Assembly: GCF_002370355.1 (NCBI RefSeq) | Contig: NZ_AP017929.1 | Coordinates: 1,798,001-1,862,000, forward strand | From: Latilactobacillus sakei subsp. sakei DSM 20017 = JCM 1157 | GTDB lineage: Bacteria > Bacillota > Bacilli > Lactobacillales > Lactobacillaceae | DNA: 64,000 bases | Direction: 5' to 3' | Part shown: in pieces, positions 1-7,256 of the stretch | Layout: every line of letters starts with the position of its first letter | Numbering within the stretch: position 1 is the first letter of the stretch | Notes under the pieces: model-generated | What the model was told of the DNA's origin: nothing | Seen by the model: only the letters and a program-made list of their open reading frames with translations | Databases searched by the model: none | Position numbers and translations under genes: made by a program

Positions 1-31
1 CAAATGTCCACTCTTGTTCCTCAAAAAAGTG

Positions 32-40
32 TGCTATACT
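32..40 (+). promoter_or_regulatory. extended -10 promoter of the first gene
   Basis: TGCTATACT is an extended -10 element, with a weak TTGTTC at 14-19 as -35 (15-bp spacer). It lies about 30 bp before the TTG start at 72, which has GAGGAG just upstream. Confidence 0.5.
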
Positions 41-71
41 ATTTAAAGATAAATTTACTGAGGAGTTTTTT

Positions 72-398
72 TTGAAAAAAAATAGTCAAACGTTAAAATA
101 TCTCTTAACTGGTTTCGGACTAGCCGTTGCGGCAGCAGCCGGCACCAGACAATATAAAACCCAACAAAAGATGGTTAAGCTCGATAAGATTTTAGAAGAT
201 GTCAAAGCAAGCCTTCGTCATGAAGGGCAAATCGTCGGCTCATGGATTGAAGAAAGTCCTCACCTATTTTCACAAAACAAACGGACTTTCCCGGTTTATC
301 AAGGCGGTATCATCTGCGAACGTGATGAAGGCACAAATCAATTTCACTTCAAAGTTGATGCTAAAACGGGTGTTGTCATTGAGTTTTCACAACTTTAA
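72..398 (+). CDS. small membrane-anchored protein of unknown function
   Basis: A 108-residue protein with a TTG start; GAGGAG at 61-66 supports it. Residues 8-24 form one hydrophobic segment (LKYLLTGFGLAVAAAAG), so the rest is probably held outside the membrane. The C-terminal part (VYQGGIICERDEG, then VDAKTGVVIEF) recalls a PepSY-type fold, but this is only a resemblance. The gene stands alone, converges on trmB and shares a bidirectional terminator with it. I do not recognise a specific function. Confidence 0.7.
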   Translation: MKKNSQTLKYLLTGFGLAVAAAAGTRQYKTQQKMVKLDKILEDVKASLRHEGQIVGSWIEESPHLFSQNKRTFPVYQGGIICERDEGTNQFHFKVDAKTGVVIEFSQL

Positions 399-405
399 AA
401 CAAAT

Positions 406-439
406 AAAAACACTTACCGAAATTGGTAAGTGTTTTTTT
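406..439. terminator. bidirectional Rho-independent terminator
   Basis: The stem AACACTTACC/GGTAAGTGTT has an A-run on one side and a T-run on the other. It serves the small plus-strand gene and trmB on the minus strand. Confidence 0.85.
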
Positions 440-471
440 GTTTGGCTTGAGCGGTTATTTTAAAAAACACG

Positions 472-1113
472 CTATTTGTAGTGCGCTTCTAATCTGTAAA
501 TGACTTGACCGCGCTTGCTGAATTTTTCTTCGTATTCTGTTTGGATATTGTCTTCTGCTAAATCACTGTTGTGTAAATCAAGTGAAATATCGTCAAAAAC
601 CATCCCATATGCATTTAAACTAGCTAATGAGTATTCAAACAAGCCTTGGTTATCGGTCTTGAAACGTAAATAACCTGTTGGTTGCATAATTTGTTGGTAT
701 TCAGCCAAGAATGACTTATAAGTTAAGCGTCGTTTTTCATGACGCGTTTTAGGCCATGGATCAGAAAAGTTTAAGTAAACCCCTGCGACTTCGTTTTCGG
801 CGAAGAAAGTTGTCAATGCTGCGCCGTTCCCTAACAATAATTGAAGATTAGGGAGTTTTAATTCAACTTGTTTTTGCAAAATAACGGCAATCGCTGATTC
901 TTGAATTTCAACCGCGATGAAGTTGCGGTCTGGGTATTTTTGAGCCATTTGAGTAATGAATTGCCCTTTACCTGAACCAACTTCGATATAGATTGGTTGT
1001 TCCTTGGCAAAACGACTTTGCCAGTTACCGGCAATATTTTCTGGGCTCAACAAGATCATATCTGGATTTTCAGCGATCAAATCCGCTGCCCAAGGTTTGT
1101 TTCTTAAACGCAT
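472..1113 (-). CDS. trmB: tRNA (guanine-N7-)-methyltransferase
   Basis: Makes m7G46 in the variable loop of tRNAs using S-adenosylmethionine. The start MRLRNKPWA at 1113 is chosen because GAGGAG lies 6 bases upstream and TrmB proteins usually begin this way; the frame is open further upstream. Seen: SAM-binding motif EVGSGKGQF near residues 44-52, the catalytic-site stretch [18 protein letters not shown], and the C-terminal T.YE.KF.KRG.IY signature. At 213 residues it is of normal length. The upstream ytmP-like gene (ytmQ-ytmP in Bacillus) is the expected neighbour, separated here by a structured intergenic element and a terminator. Confidence 0.95.
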   Translation of the reverse strand: MRLRNKPWAADLIAENPDMILLSPENIAGNWQSRFAKEQPIYIEVGSGKGQFITQMAQKYPDRNFIAVEIQESAIAVILQKQVELKLPNLQLLLGNGAALTTFFAENEVAGVYLNFSDPWPKTRHEKRRLTYKSFLAEYQQIMQPTGYLRFKTDNQGLFEYSLASLNAYGMVFDDISLDLHNSDLAEDNIQTEYEEKFSKRGQVIYRLEAHYK

Positions 1114-1142
1114 AATAAACTCCTCATTTGCTGCCAATTAAA

Positions 1143-1177
1143 AGAGGCTGGGACAAAAGTTATTTTGTCTCGGCCCC
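1143..1177 (-). terminator. terminator downstream of the ytmP-like gene
   Basis: On the minus strand GAGACAAAA-taac-TTTTGTC forms the hairpin core, extended by G/C pairs and followed by CTCTTTT. It lies between the structured element at 1196-1309 and the trmB ribosome binding site. Confidence 0.7.
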
Positions 1178-1195
1178 GCAATCTGATTAGGATAA

Positions 1196-1309
1196 ACGTG
1201 TGCCAGCAGGCATATTCCTGCGTTTAGCGACGTCTGGCAAATAACCAACAAGTTGGCCATTCACCAGACTATGCTAATCCTCAGAATATTAACACCTGTT
1301 GGCACACTC
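1196..1309 (-). repeat. structured intergenic element, full copy 1
   Basis: About 115 bases after the ytmP-like stop codon fold as nested stems read on the minus strand. The outer stem is GTGTGCC-ACAGG with CCTG-TGGCACAC. The middle stem is ATTCTG and TTAGC (plus-strand 1282-1287, 1273-1277) with GCTAA and CAGGAAT (1224-1228, 1214-1220). The inner hairpin is GTCTGG/CCAGAC enclosing CCAAC/GTTGG. A second copy at 24761-24874 keeps the pairing while changing the bases. Function unknown. Confidence 0.65.
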
Positions 1310-1317
1310 TTTGGCAT

Positions 1318-2112
1318 TTAATTTTTTTTAATTATTTCAGAAAGAACTTCTTCTAAACGCAATATGTCATGGTTCATTTCAGTAAAACGACCACGTTGAT
1401 AATGGTGCTTAATGCTTTGGAGTAGGTTCAAACTACCGTACCAGTTAACGCGCATCAATAATTCAGGCGTTACCTCTAAACCGTAGTTTTCAAGCCACTC
1501 TTGCCATTCTTGACGTGGAACATATTGAAATAAAATCATTCCGAAATCGACAGCTGGATCAGCTAACATTGCTGAATCCCAATCGACTAGGTACAAACGA
1601 TTGATATCAGATAACAACCAATTCTTATGACTTAAATCGCCGTGACACACCTCTAAAGAAGGTGTTTGTAATGCTGACATCGTGTCTTTTAAATACTGAC
1701 TCGTTTGTGCTAAAAAAGGATGTTGCCGCAAATCTTGCGGTAAATCATAGAAGTAGGTCTGCAACATCTCTGGTGCTTGCCAGACCTGCCCCCCAACCTT
1801 TTGTAACATGCGTTTTAATAGATGAGATTGATGAACCCGCGCCAATAACTTGGCAACTTGCGGGCTATTCATCTCATCGCGCTTGAGCGTACGACCATTT
1901 AGCCATTCTTGTGCGGTTAACACATCACCGCTTGAAATCCGTTTAGTCCAGATTAAACGTGGTGTAATGCCTTCTGCAGAAAGAGCCGCTAGAAATGGCG
2001 ACGTATTTCGTTTTAAAAATATCTTCTCTGATGCACGGACGCCTAAATAAGCGGCACCCGTATCACCACCAGCTGAACGTACTTGCCAACCGGTATCTAA
2101 GTCGAAATTCAT
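1318..2112 (-). CDS. ytmP: aminoglycoside/choline kinase-family phosphotransferase (YtmP-like)
   Basis: A 264-residue protein of the APH/choline kinase fold. The catalytic Brenner motif is HGDLSHKN (residues 157-164, catalytic Asp 159) and the metal-binding segment is LVDWDS (175-180). The N-lobe is short, with FLKR (residue 34 region) as the likely ATP-contacting lysine. The position next to trmB matches Bacillus ytmP, a family usually linked to cell-wall or housekeeping phosphorylation with the true substrate unknown. There is no sign that this is an acquired resistance enzyme. An SD-like AAAGGAG stands 9 bases before the ATG. Confidence 0.85.
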   Translation of the reverse strand: MNFDLDTGWQVRSAGGDTGAAYLGVRASEKIFLKRNTSPFLAALSAEGITPRLIWTKRISSGDVLTAQEWLNGRTLKRDEMNSPQVAKLLARVHQSHLLKRMLQKVGGQVWQAPEMLQTYFYDLPQDLRQHPFLAQTSQYLKDTMSALQTPSLEVCHGDLSHKNWLLSDINRLYLVDWDSAMLADPAVDFGMILFQYVPRQEWQEWLENYGLEVTPELLMRVNWYGSLNLLQSIKHHYQRGRFTEMNHDILRLEEVLSEIIKKN

Positions 2113-2244
2113 CCACCCGACTCCTTTACAATAAAATAAGGTGCCTACCCCGTGGCACCGCGTTGCTTCAACTGATTTTTAACTACCAGTATCATATAAT
2201 AAGCACACGTGCTACGTCAAGTAGGCACCCCTTTGAATTCGGGA

Positions 2245-3447
2245 TTATTTAACTAATCGTTGTGGTAAATAGAACTGAACAAAAACACCAACTAAGGCGA
2301 ATAACGCCAGAACACTTAACCCAACTTGGAGGTCCAAGCCCATCGTCACTAGCAGTATCACGCTAAACAAGATGGCTTGGCACAATAATAAACCTAATAA
2401 CAGTTGTTGGAAAGCTTTCACGCGAGCTTGCTTAGCAATCGGATATAGATGGGTAAAAATAATTTGTTCATATTGAGTATAAAACGGCAGTAACTGGAAG
2501 CCAACTAAGTAGATCAATAACAAGCCTAACGCTAAGCTCAACCACCACAGATGGCTGAAGCATAGAATGATGCCTCCTAAAACCACTAGGCGAACGTACA
2601 ATCCGCTAAACTCAGTCCCGCGAATAAAACCACGTGTGTAGAGATACAAATATGGATTACCACTACGCTTAGCAACTGGCAATAGCCAATCTAAGTAACG
2701 GCGCCGTTTGACCTGACTATTTAACCCCGGTACATCTGTAAAGAGGTTGTATAAGCGATAAATGCGCCCCATTCTAGAATCTTCTGCGCTGACCGCTGCC
2801 AACCAATCAAACAATGTTGTCTGTTGAATAGTTGTCAATTGACGTCGTTGATAATAAGCCAAGCCGATTGCGATTAAAACCCCAGCGATTGCCCAGCCGC
2901 TAAAGAGTTGACTACCGATTAACAACCAATCAACTAGTAACCAAACAATCTTAGGTAACTTGGCATCTATCTGGTACCAATTCAATAATTGATTTGAAAA
3001 GCGGCGATCTTTAATCGCGATTAATGTGGCCCACACTAGGAGTAATTGCCAGCTCGGTACGGATTTAGTAATCAGCAGGGTTGGTGCAATTAGCCCCGTT
3101 ACTAGCCCGGTAAAAATCACCGGCAGCCAGGCACTGTAACCCCGCGCCGCTTTTAAATAAACAGGTAAATCACTTTCCTTAGGTAATAAGAAAACACTAT
3201 CCGCTTCTTTAAGTAATGTTGCAAAGCGCCCAAAGCTAACTGCCGCTAATAAGACGAGACTCAATAGCAATTTCAGCCACCACGCTTTAGGATCCAAACC
3301 TTTGACGGCATTAGCATACGTATAGCCTAATGCGCCCAATAGGAAAATTAAAGCTAAGACGAAATGGTCGTTAAAAACCAGTTTGAGATATTTAACTTGT
3401 TCTTGAATATGTTGCCGAACACGTTTTTGCCATAACTGTCGCATCAT
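2245..3447 (-). CDS. ecsB: ABC transporter permease, EcsB family
   Basis: A 400-residue integral membrane protein with many hydrophobic segments, starting about residue 28 and spread to the C-terminus, separated by basic loops. It starts one base into the stop of ecsA (3447), giving translational coupling. EcsAB in Bacillus affects secretion, regulated proteolysis and competence; the transported substrate is not settled. The gene order hit / ecsA / ecsB, with prsA nearby, is the usual Firmicute arrangement and supports the name. Confidence 0.88.
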   Translation of the reverse strand: MMRQLWQKRVRQHIQEQVKYLKLVFNDHFVLALIFLLGALGYTYANAVKGLDPKAWWLKLLLSLVLLAAVSFGRFATLLKEADSVFLLPKESDLPVYLKAARGYSAWLPVIFTGLVTGLIAPTLLITKSVPSWQLLLVWATLIAIKDRRFSNQLLNWYQIDAKLPKIVWLLVDWLLIGSQLFSGWAIAGVLIAIGLAYYQRRQLTTIQQTTLFDWLAAVSAEDSRMGRIYRLYNLFTDVPGLNSQVKRRRYLDWLLPVAKRSGNPYLYLYTRGFIRGTEFSGLYVRLVVLGGIILCFSHLWWLSLALGLLLIYLVGFQLLPFYTQYEQIIFTHLYPIAKQARVKAFQQLLLGLLLCQAILFSVILLVTMGLDLQVGLSVLALFALVGVFVQFYLPQRLVK

Positions 3448-4175
3448 TAACCTTCTTTCGTCATTTGCAAATAGATATCATCTAAGTTTGCATCTGCCAT
3501 GTTAAATTCTGCTTTCAGTTCTTCAAGCGTCCCAGTTGTTCGGACCTTGCCTTGATTCAATAGGACAAAAGAATCGGCGTATTGTTGCGCCGTGGCCAAA
3601 ATATGGGTCGACATCAAAATAGCCGCCCCCGCCGCCTTTTTATCAGCAATAATGTCCAATAAATCGTGAATGGCGAGTGGATCAAGACCTGTAAAAGGTT
3701 CATCAATGATGAATAAATCGGCATCAGTCATAAAGGCGTTGACAATCATCACTTTTTGACGCATCCCTTTTGAAAAATGAACTGGGAACCAGTCCAACTT
3801 ATTGTCGAGTCGGAACTTCTTCAATAACACCATCGCTTTAGCCCAAGTCTTCTCAAAATCTAAATCGTAAGCCATCATCGTTAGTTCTAGATGTTCCCGT
3901 AATGTTAACTCGGGGTAAAGAACTGGCGTTTCCGGCACGTAAGCCATGCTTTGGCGGTATTGATCCGGATTGGATTGCAACGTGACACCATTGAGCGTAA
4001 TCGTACCCTTTTGTGGCGTTAATAATCCGATAATATGTTTAATGGTCGTTGATTTACCAGCCCCATTTAAGCCAATCAAGCCGACAACCTGTTGATTGGG
4101 AACTGTAAAACTCACTTCTTGGAGCACTGGTACGTGGGCGTAACCACCCGTTAATTGCTTAATTTCTAAACTCAT
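3447..4175 (-). CDS. ecsA: ABC transporter ATP-binding protein, EcsA
   Basis: A 242-residue ABC ATPase. Walker A GLNGAGKST is at residues 35-43, an atypical signature FSKGMRQK at about 134-141, and Walker B LFIIDEP at 154-160; the switch histidine follows in MSTHIL. The SKGMRQ signature in place of LSGGQ is usual in this subfamily. The ATG has GAGGCA upstream. It is the first gene of the ecsAB operon, divergent from hit across 220 bases. Confidence 0.92.
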   Translation of the reverse strand: MSLEIKQLTGGYAHVPVLQEVSFTVPNQQVVGLIGLNGAGKSTTIKHIIGLLTPQKGTITLNGVTLQSNPDQYRQSMAYVPETPVLYPELTLREHLELTMMAYDLDFEKTWAKAMVLLKKFRLDNKLDWFPVHFSKGMRQKVMIVNAFMTDADLFIIDEPFTGLDPLAIHDLLDIIADKKAAGAAILMSTHILATAQQYADSFVLLNQGKVRTTGTLEELKAEFNMADANLDDIYLQMTKEG

Positions 4176-4395
4176 TTAACTTGCCTCATTCATTTAAATT
4201 AAAAATTAGTTGATACCCTTTTCTGACAAACACTTAACACGAAGTTTATCATCAATTATTAATTTTAACAAACCCTTTCATTTTTAACGAACGATTCACT
4301 CAATTGACCGTGATTTAGTAGCAGAAAACGCGTTATTATGATAGCATTAACCGTATACAGCGCCACAACCTTATAGAAAGTAGGTATTTAATTAT

Positions 4396-4824
4396 ATGGA
4401 TGATTGTATTTTTTGTAAAATTGTTCGTCAAGAAATTCCGAGCACTGTCGTCTATGAAGATGATGTTGTCAAAGCATTTCTCGATATCACCCAGACCACA
4501 CCCGGTCACACCTTGGTCATTCCAAAGCAACATGTTGCCAATATTTTCGAATATGACGCCGACTTAGCTGCTGCGGTTTTCAGCCGAGTACCCAAGATTG
4601 CGAATGCAATCAAGGCCAGCAATCCCGCGATTAAAGGGATGAATATTTGTAATAATAACGGTGAGGTTGCTTACCAATCCGTTTTCCATTCTCATATCCA
4701 CCTACTCCCTCGTTACACGGCAGCAGACGGCTTCTCAATGCAATTTGCTGATAACTCAGCGGATTATACACCAGAGAAGTTACAAACGATTGCTGACGCG
4801 ATTAAGCAACAATTGGAGGCTTAA
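4396..4824 (+). CDS. hit: HIT-family nucleotide-binding protein
   Basis: A 142-residue histidine-triad protein, probably a purine nucleoside phosphoramidase or dinucleotide hydrolase. The triad HSHIHLLPR is at about residues 98-106, and an N-terminal CIFCKI (residues 4-9) gives part of the zinc site seen in many bacterial HIT proteins. It is followed within 3 bases by the small YtxH-like gene, forming a two-gene operon. The SD (AGGTA) is weak and rather distant from the ATG; no alternative start fits better. Confidence 0.93.
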   Translation: MDDCIFCKIVRQEIPSTVVYEDDVVKAFLDITQTTPGHTLVIPKQHVANIFEYDADLAAAVFSRVPKIANAIKASNPAIKGMNICNNNGEVAYQSVFHSHIHLLPRYTAADGFSMQFADNSADYTPEKLQTIADAIKQQLEA

Positions 4825-4826
4825 CG

Positions 4827-5153
4827 ATGTCATTTTCAAAAGGATTACTGATTGGTGGCCTTCTTGGCACAACCTATGCGTTACTAACCGCTAAAAAAAC
4901 GGGCTTAGAACGTCAACAAGCAATCAGCCATTATTTAACCGACGTTACCATGCAAGCACAAACTGTTCAAAGTAGCGCTGTCGATTTACAAAACACGGCC
5001 GGTCAACTGTCTAACGAAATCAAAACAACAGCTGTTGATTCACTCGCTGATATCAGCGATGCTGTTCAAACTTTTTCGTTTGAAGCTCAACCCCGGGTTG
5101 CACAAATTTCAGAATCAATCAAACGCCTTACGGACGATTTAAAGGCGCTATAA
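4827..5153 (+). CDS. YtxH-like small membrane-anchored coiled-coil protein
   Basis: A 108-residue protein. Residues 3-22 are hydrophobic (FSKGLLIGGLLGTTYALLTA) and the rest is a low-hydrophobicity heptad-like helix with SIKRLTDDLKAL at the end. The pattern is that of YtxH-domain general stress proteins, but similarity is by character only. The SD is GGAGG at 4815-4819, inside the end of hit, so the two are almost certainly co-transcribed. prsA follows after 150 bases and has its own promoter. Confidence 0.75.
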   Translation: MSFSKGLLIGGLLGTTYALLTAKKTGLERQQAISHYLTDVTMQAQTVQSSAVDLQNTAGQLSNEIKTTAVDSLADISDAVQTFSFEAQPRVAQISESIKRLTDDLKAL

Positions 5154-5250
5154 CGCAGTTTATCAACCTTTCACGGACGTATTCATAAAAAAGCTAAATT
5201 TGAAGGTTCTGTGAAATTTTCGCTCTCGGATTTAATTCAGCGGGTTTATG

Positions 5251-5259
5251 TGTTATATT
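5251..5259 (+). promoter_or_regulatory. extended -10 promoter of prsA
   Basis: TGTTATATT fits the extended -10 form TGnTATAAT with one change. It lies about 57 bases before the prsA start; no good -35 is visible. Confidence 0.45.
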
Positions 5260-5315
5260 AATTGATGAATTCACGGTATTAATCGTATTTACAATAATTT
5301 ATAAGGATGTGTCAT

Positions 5316-6227
5316 ATGATGAAAAAATGGCTATTAGCCGCTGCCAGTCTATTAATGGTAGTTACATTAGCAGGTTGTGGAAGCAACACTATCGCAACTC
5401 TTAAGGGTGGTAAAGTCACTCAAGACGAATTCTACAAAGAAATTAAGGAAACTTCTGCCGGCAAGCAACAAGTACAACAAATGATCTTGCAAAAAGCACT
5501 TCAAGAACAATACGGTAGCAAGAGTCTTACTAAGAAAATCGACAAGACTTACAATACTTACAAGAAACAATACGGTTCATCTTTCACTTCAGTACTTGCA
5601 CAAAGTGGTTTAACAACATCTTCATTCAAAAACCAAATCACAACTCAAATGTTAGCTAACGCTGCTTTAAAAGCTAACAAAAAAGTTACAAACGCTGATT
5701 TGAAGAAACAATGGAAAACATACGAACCAAAAGTTGAAGTACAACATATCTTAGTTGAAAAGAAAGATACTGCTGAAACAGTTATTTCTGAACTTAAGAA
5801 AGACAACTCAACTAAAAACTTCACTGCTTTAGCTAAGAAGTACTCAACAGATACTGGTACTAAGAAAGACGGCGGTAAATTACCTGTCTTTGATAGCACA
5901 GATACATCATTAGATTCAACATTCAAAACAGCTGCCTTCAAGTTGAAGACAAACGAATACACAACAACACCTGTTAAGACATCATATGGTTACCACGTTA
6001 TCCGCATGATCAAGAACCCTGGTAAAGGTAAGATGGCTGATCACAAGAAGACATTAACTAACCAAGTTTATGCTAAGTGGGCTAATGATCAAACAGTGAT
6101 GGCTAAGGTTTACACGAAGGTTCTTAAGAAAGCCGACGTAACAATCAAGGATAAAGATTTATCAGATATCCTTTCAAGCTACGGCGTTAACGCTAAGAAA
6201 TCATCAGCTAAATCATCATCAAAATAA
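5316..6227 (+). CDS. prsA: foldase lipoprotein PrsA (peptidyl-prolyl isomerase)
   Basis: Extracytoplasmic foldase that helps secreted proteins fold after Sec translocation. The start is set at 5316 because AAGGA at 5303-5307 is then 8 bases upstream; an ATG at 5307 overlaps that SD and is unlikely. A lipoprotein signal ends in LAGC (Cys 21). The parvulin domain spans about residues 138-232 (VQHILVEKK through YGYHVIRM), flanked by a lysine-rich N-region and a C-terminal helix with a Ser/Lys tail. About 303 residues, normal for PrsA. A strong terminator follows. Confidence 0.95.
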   Translation: MMKKWLLAAASLLMVVTLAGCGSNTIATLKGGKVTQDEFYKEIKETSAGKQQVQQMILQKALQEQYGSKSLTKKIDKTYNTYKKQYGSSFTSVLAQSGLTTSSFKNQITTQMLANAALKANKKVTNADLKKQWKTYEPKVEVQHILVEKKDTAETVISELKKDNSTKNFTALAKKYSTDTGTKKDGGKLPVFDSTDTSLDSTFKTAAFKLKTNEYTTTPVKTSYGYHVIRMIKNPGKGKMADHKKTLTNQVYAKWANDQTVMAKVYTKVLKKADVTIKDKDLSDILSSYGVNAKKSSAKSSSK

Positions 6228-6235
6228 GCACATCT

Positions 6236-6286
6236 AAAAAGAGCCTCAATCAAACAGATTACTGTTTGGTTGAGGCTCTTTTTTTA
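6236..6286. terminator. terminator between prsA and yhaM
   Basis: Long stem AAAAAGAGCCTCAA/TTGAGGCTCTTTTT extended by AACAG/CTGTT, with flanking A- and T-runs. It serves both converging genes. Confidence 0.92.
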
Positions 6287-6287
6287 A

Positions 6288-7256
6288 TTAATCCTTTGTT
6301 AATTGTTGATCATTAACTGGTCGGTAGAAATGACGTCCATCCATTGCAAAGAGCCGTTCAGTATACTGCCCCGCTTCTGCATGTTGCAAGGATTGGGTCA
6401 TCATCGTAATGCTAGCATCCATTTCATCGATTTGATGGAGTACTTCTGCTTCCAAAATTTGTGGTCGCACTGGTGAACCATATTCCATTAAACCGTGATG
6501 AGCTAAGACAACATGTCTCAGCACTAACATATCTTCACTATTGATGTCGATTTTTAGCGTCTCACAAGCCTTAACGATTTCTTCATCAACTAACACAATG
6601 TGCCCGATTAAATTCCCGCGCACTGTGTATTCCGTTGAAACCGGCCCCGATAATTCAAGCGTCTTCCCTAAATCATGCAACAAGACCCCTGAATACAATA
6701 ACGCCGCATCAATTTGTGGGTATTGGGCGGCAATTGTTTTAGCTAGTCGCAACATCGATAACGTATGGTAGGCTAGCCCGCCCGCAAAAGCGTGGTGGTT
6801 AGTCTTGGCCGCTGGAAAACTGAAGAAGTCCGCTTGATGCTTTTGAATCAAGTGGCGCACCAATCGTTGCCAATTAGGATTGGTAATTTCAAAAAGCACT
6901 TGGCTAATTTCTTCTTCCATATCGGCCGTTTGTACCGGTGCTTTTTGGATAAATTGTTCAATGACCTGCGGTTCCTCTTCAGTCGCTAACCGAAGTTTAT
7001 AAATCTTAATTTGCGGATTACTTTGATAAAGTTCCCGTTTACCTTGGAGATGAATAATCTTCCCCGGTGTAAATAAGGCCACGTCTTCATCAGAAGCATC
7101 CCAATACTTACCACTAATTTGTCCGGATTGATCTTGGAATGTGAAGGCAATAAATTGCTTGCCGTTTTTAGCAACTCTGACATCCGCTGCTTTAATTAAA
7201 ACAAATAGCGCTAAGTTTTCATCATTTTGGTAATCAAATAGCTTTTTAGTCGTCAT
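6288..7256 (-). CDS. yhaM: 3'-5' exoribonuclease YhaM
   Basis: A 322-residue nuclease with an N-terminal OB-fold (about residues 10-95) and a C-terminal HD domain. The HD residues are visible as HHAFAGGLAYH (154-164), VLLHDLGK (H194, D195) and VLAHHG further on. It degrades RNA, and in some relatives DNA, 3' to 5' in the cytoplasm. Its start overlaps the end of yhaN by 11 bases, so yhaO-yhaN-yhaM is one translationally coupled operon, as in Bacillus. Confidence 0.93.
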   Translation of the reverse strand: MTTKKLFDYQNDENLALFVLIKAADVRVAKNGKQFIAFTFQDQSGQISGKYWDASDEDVALFTPGKIIHLQGKRELYQSNPQIKIYKLRLATEEEPQVIEQFIQKAPVQTADMEEEISQVLFEITNPNWQRLVRHLIQKHQADFFSFPAAKTNHHAFAGGLAYHTLSMLRLAKTIAAQYPQIDAALLYSGVLLHDLGKTLELSGPVSTEYTVRGNLIGHIVLVDEEIVKACETLKIDINSEDMLVLRHVVLAHHGLMEYGSPVRPQILEAEVLHQIDEMDASITMMTQSLQHAEAGQYTERLFAMDGRHFYRPVNDQQLTKD

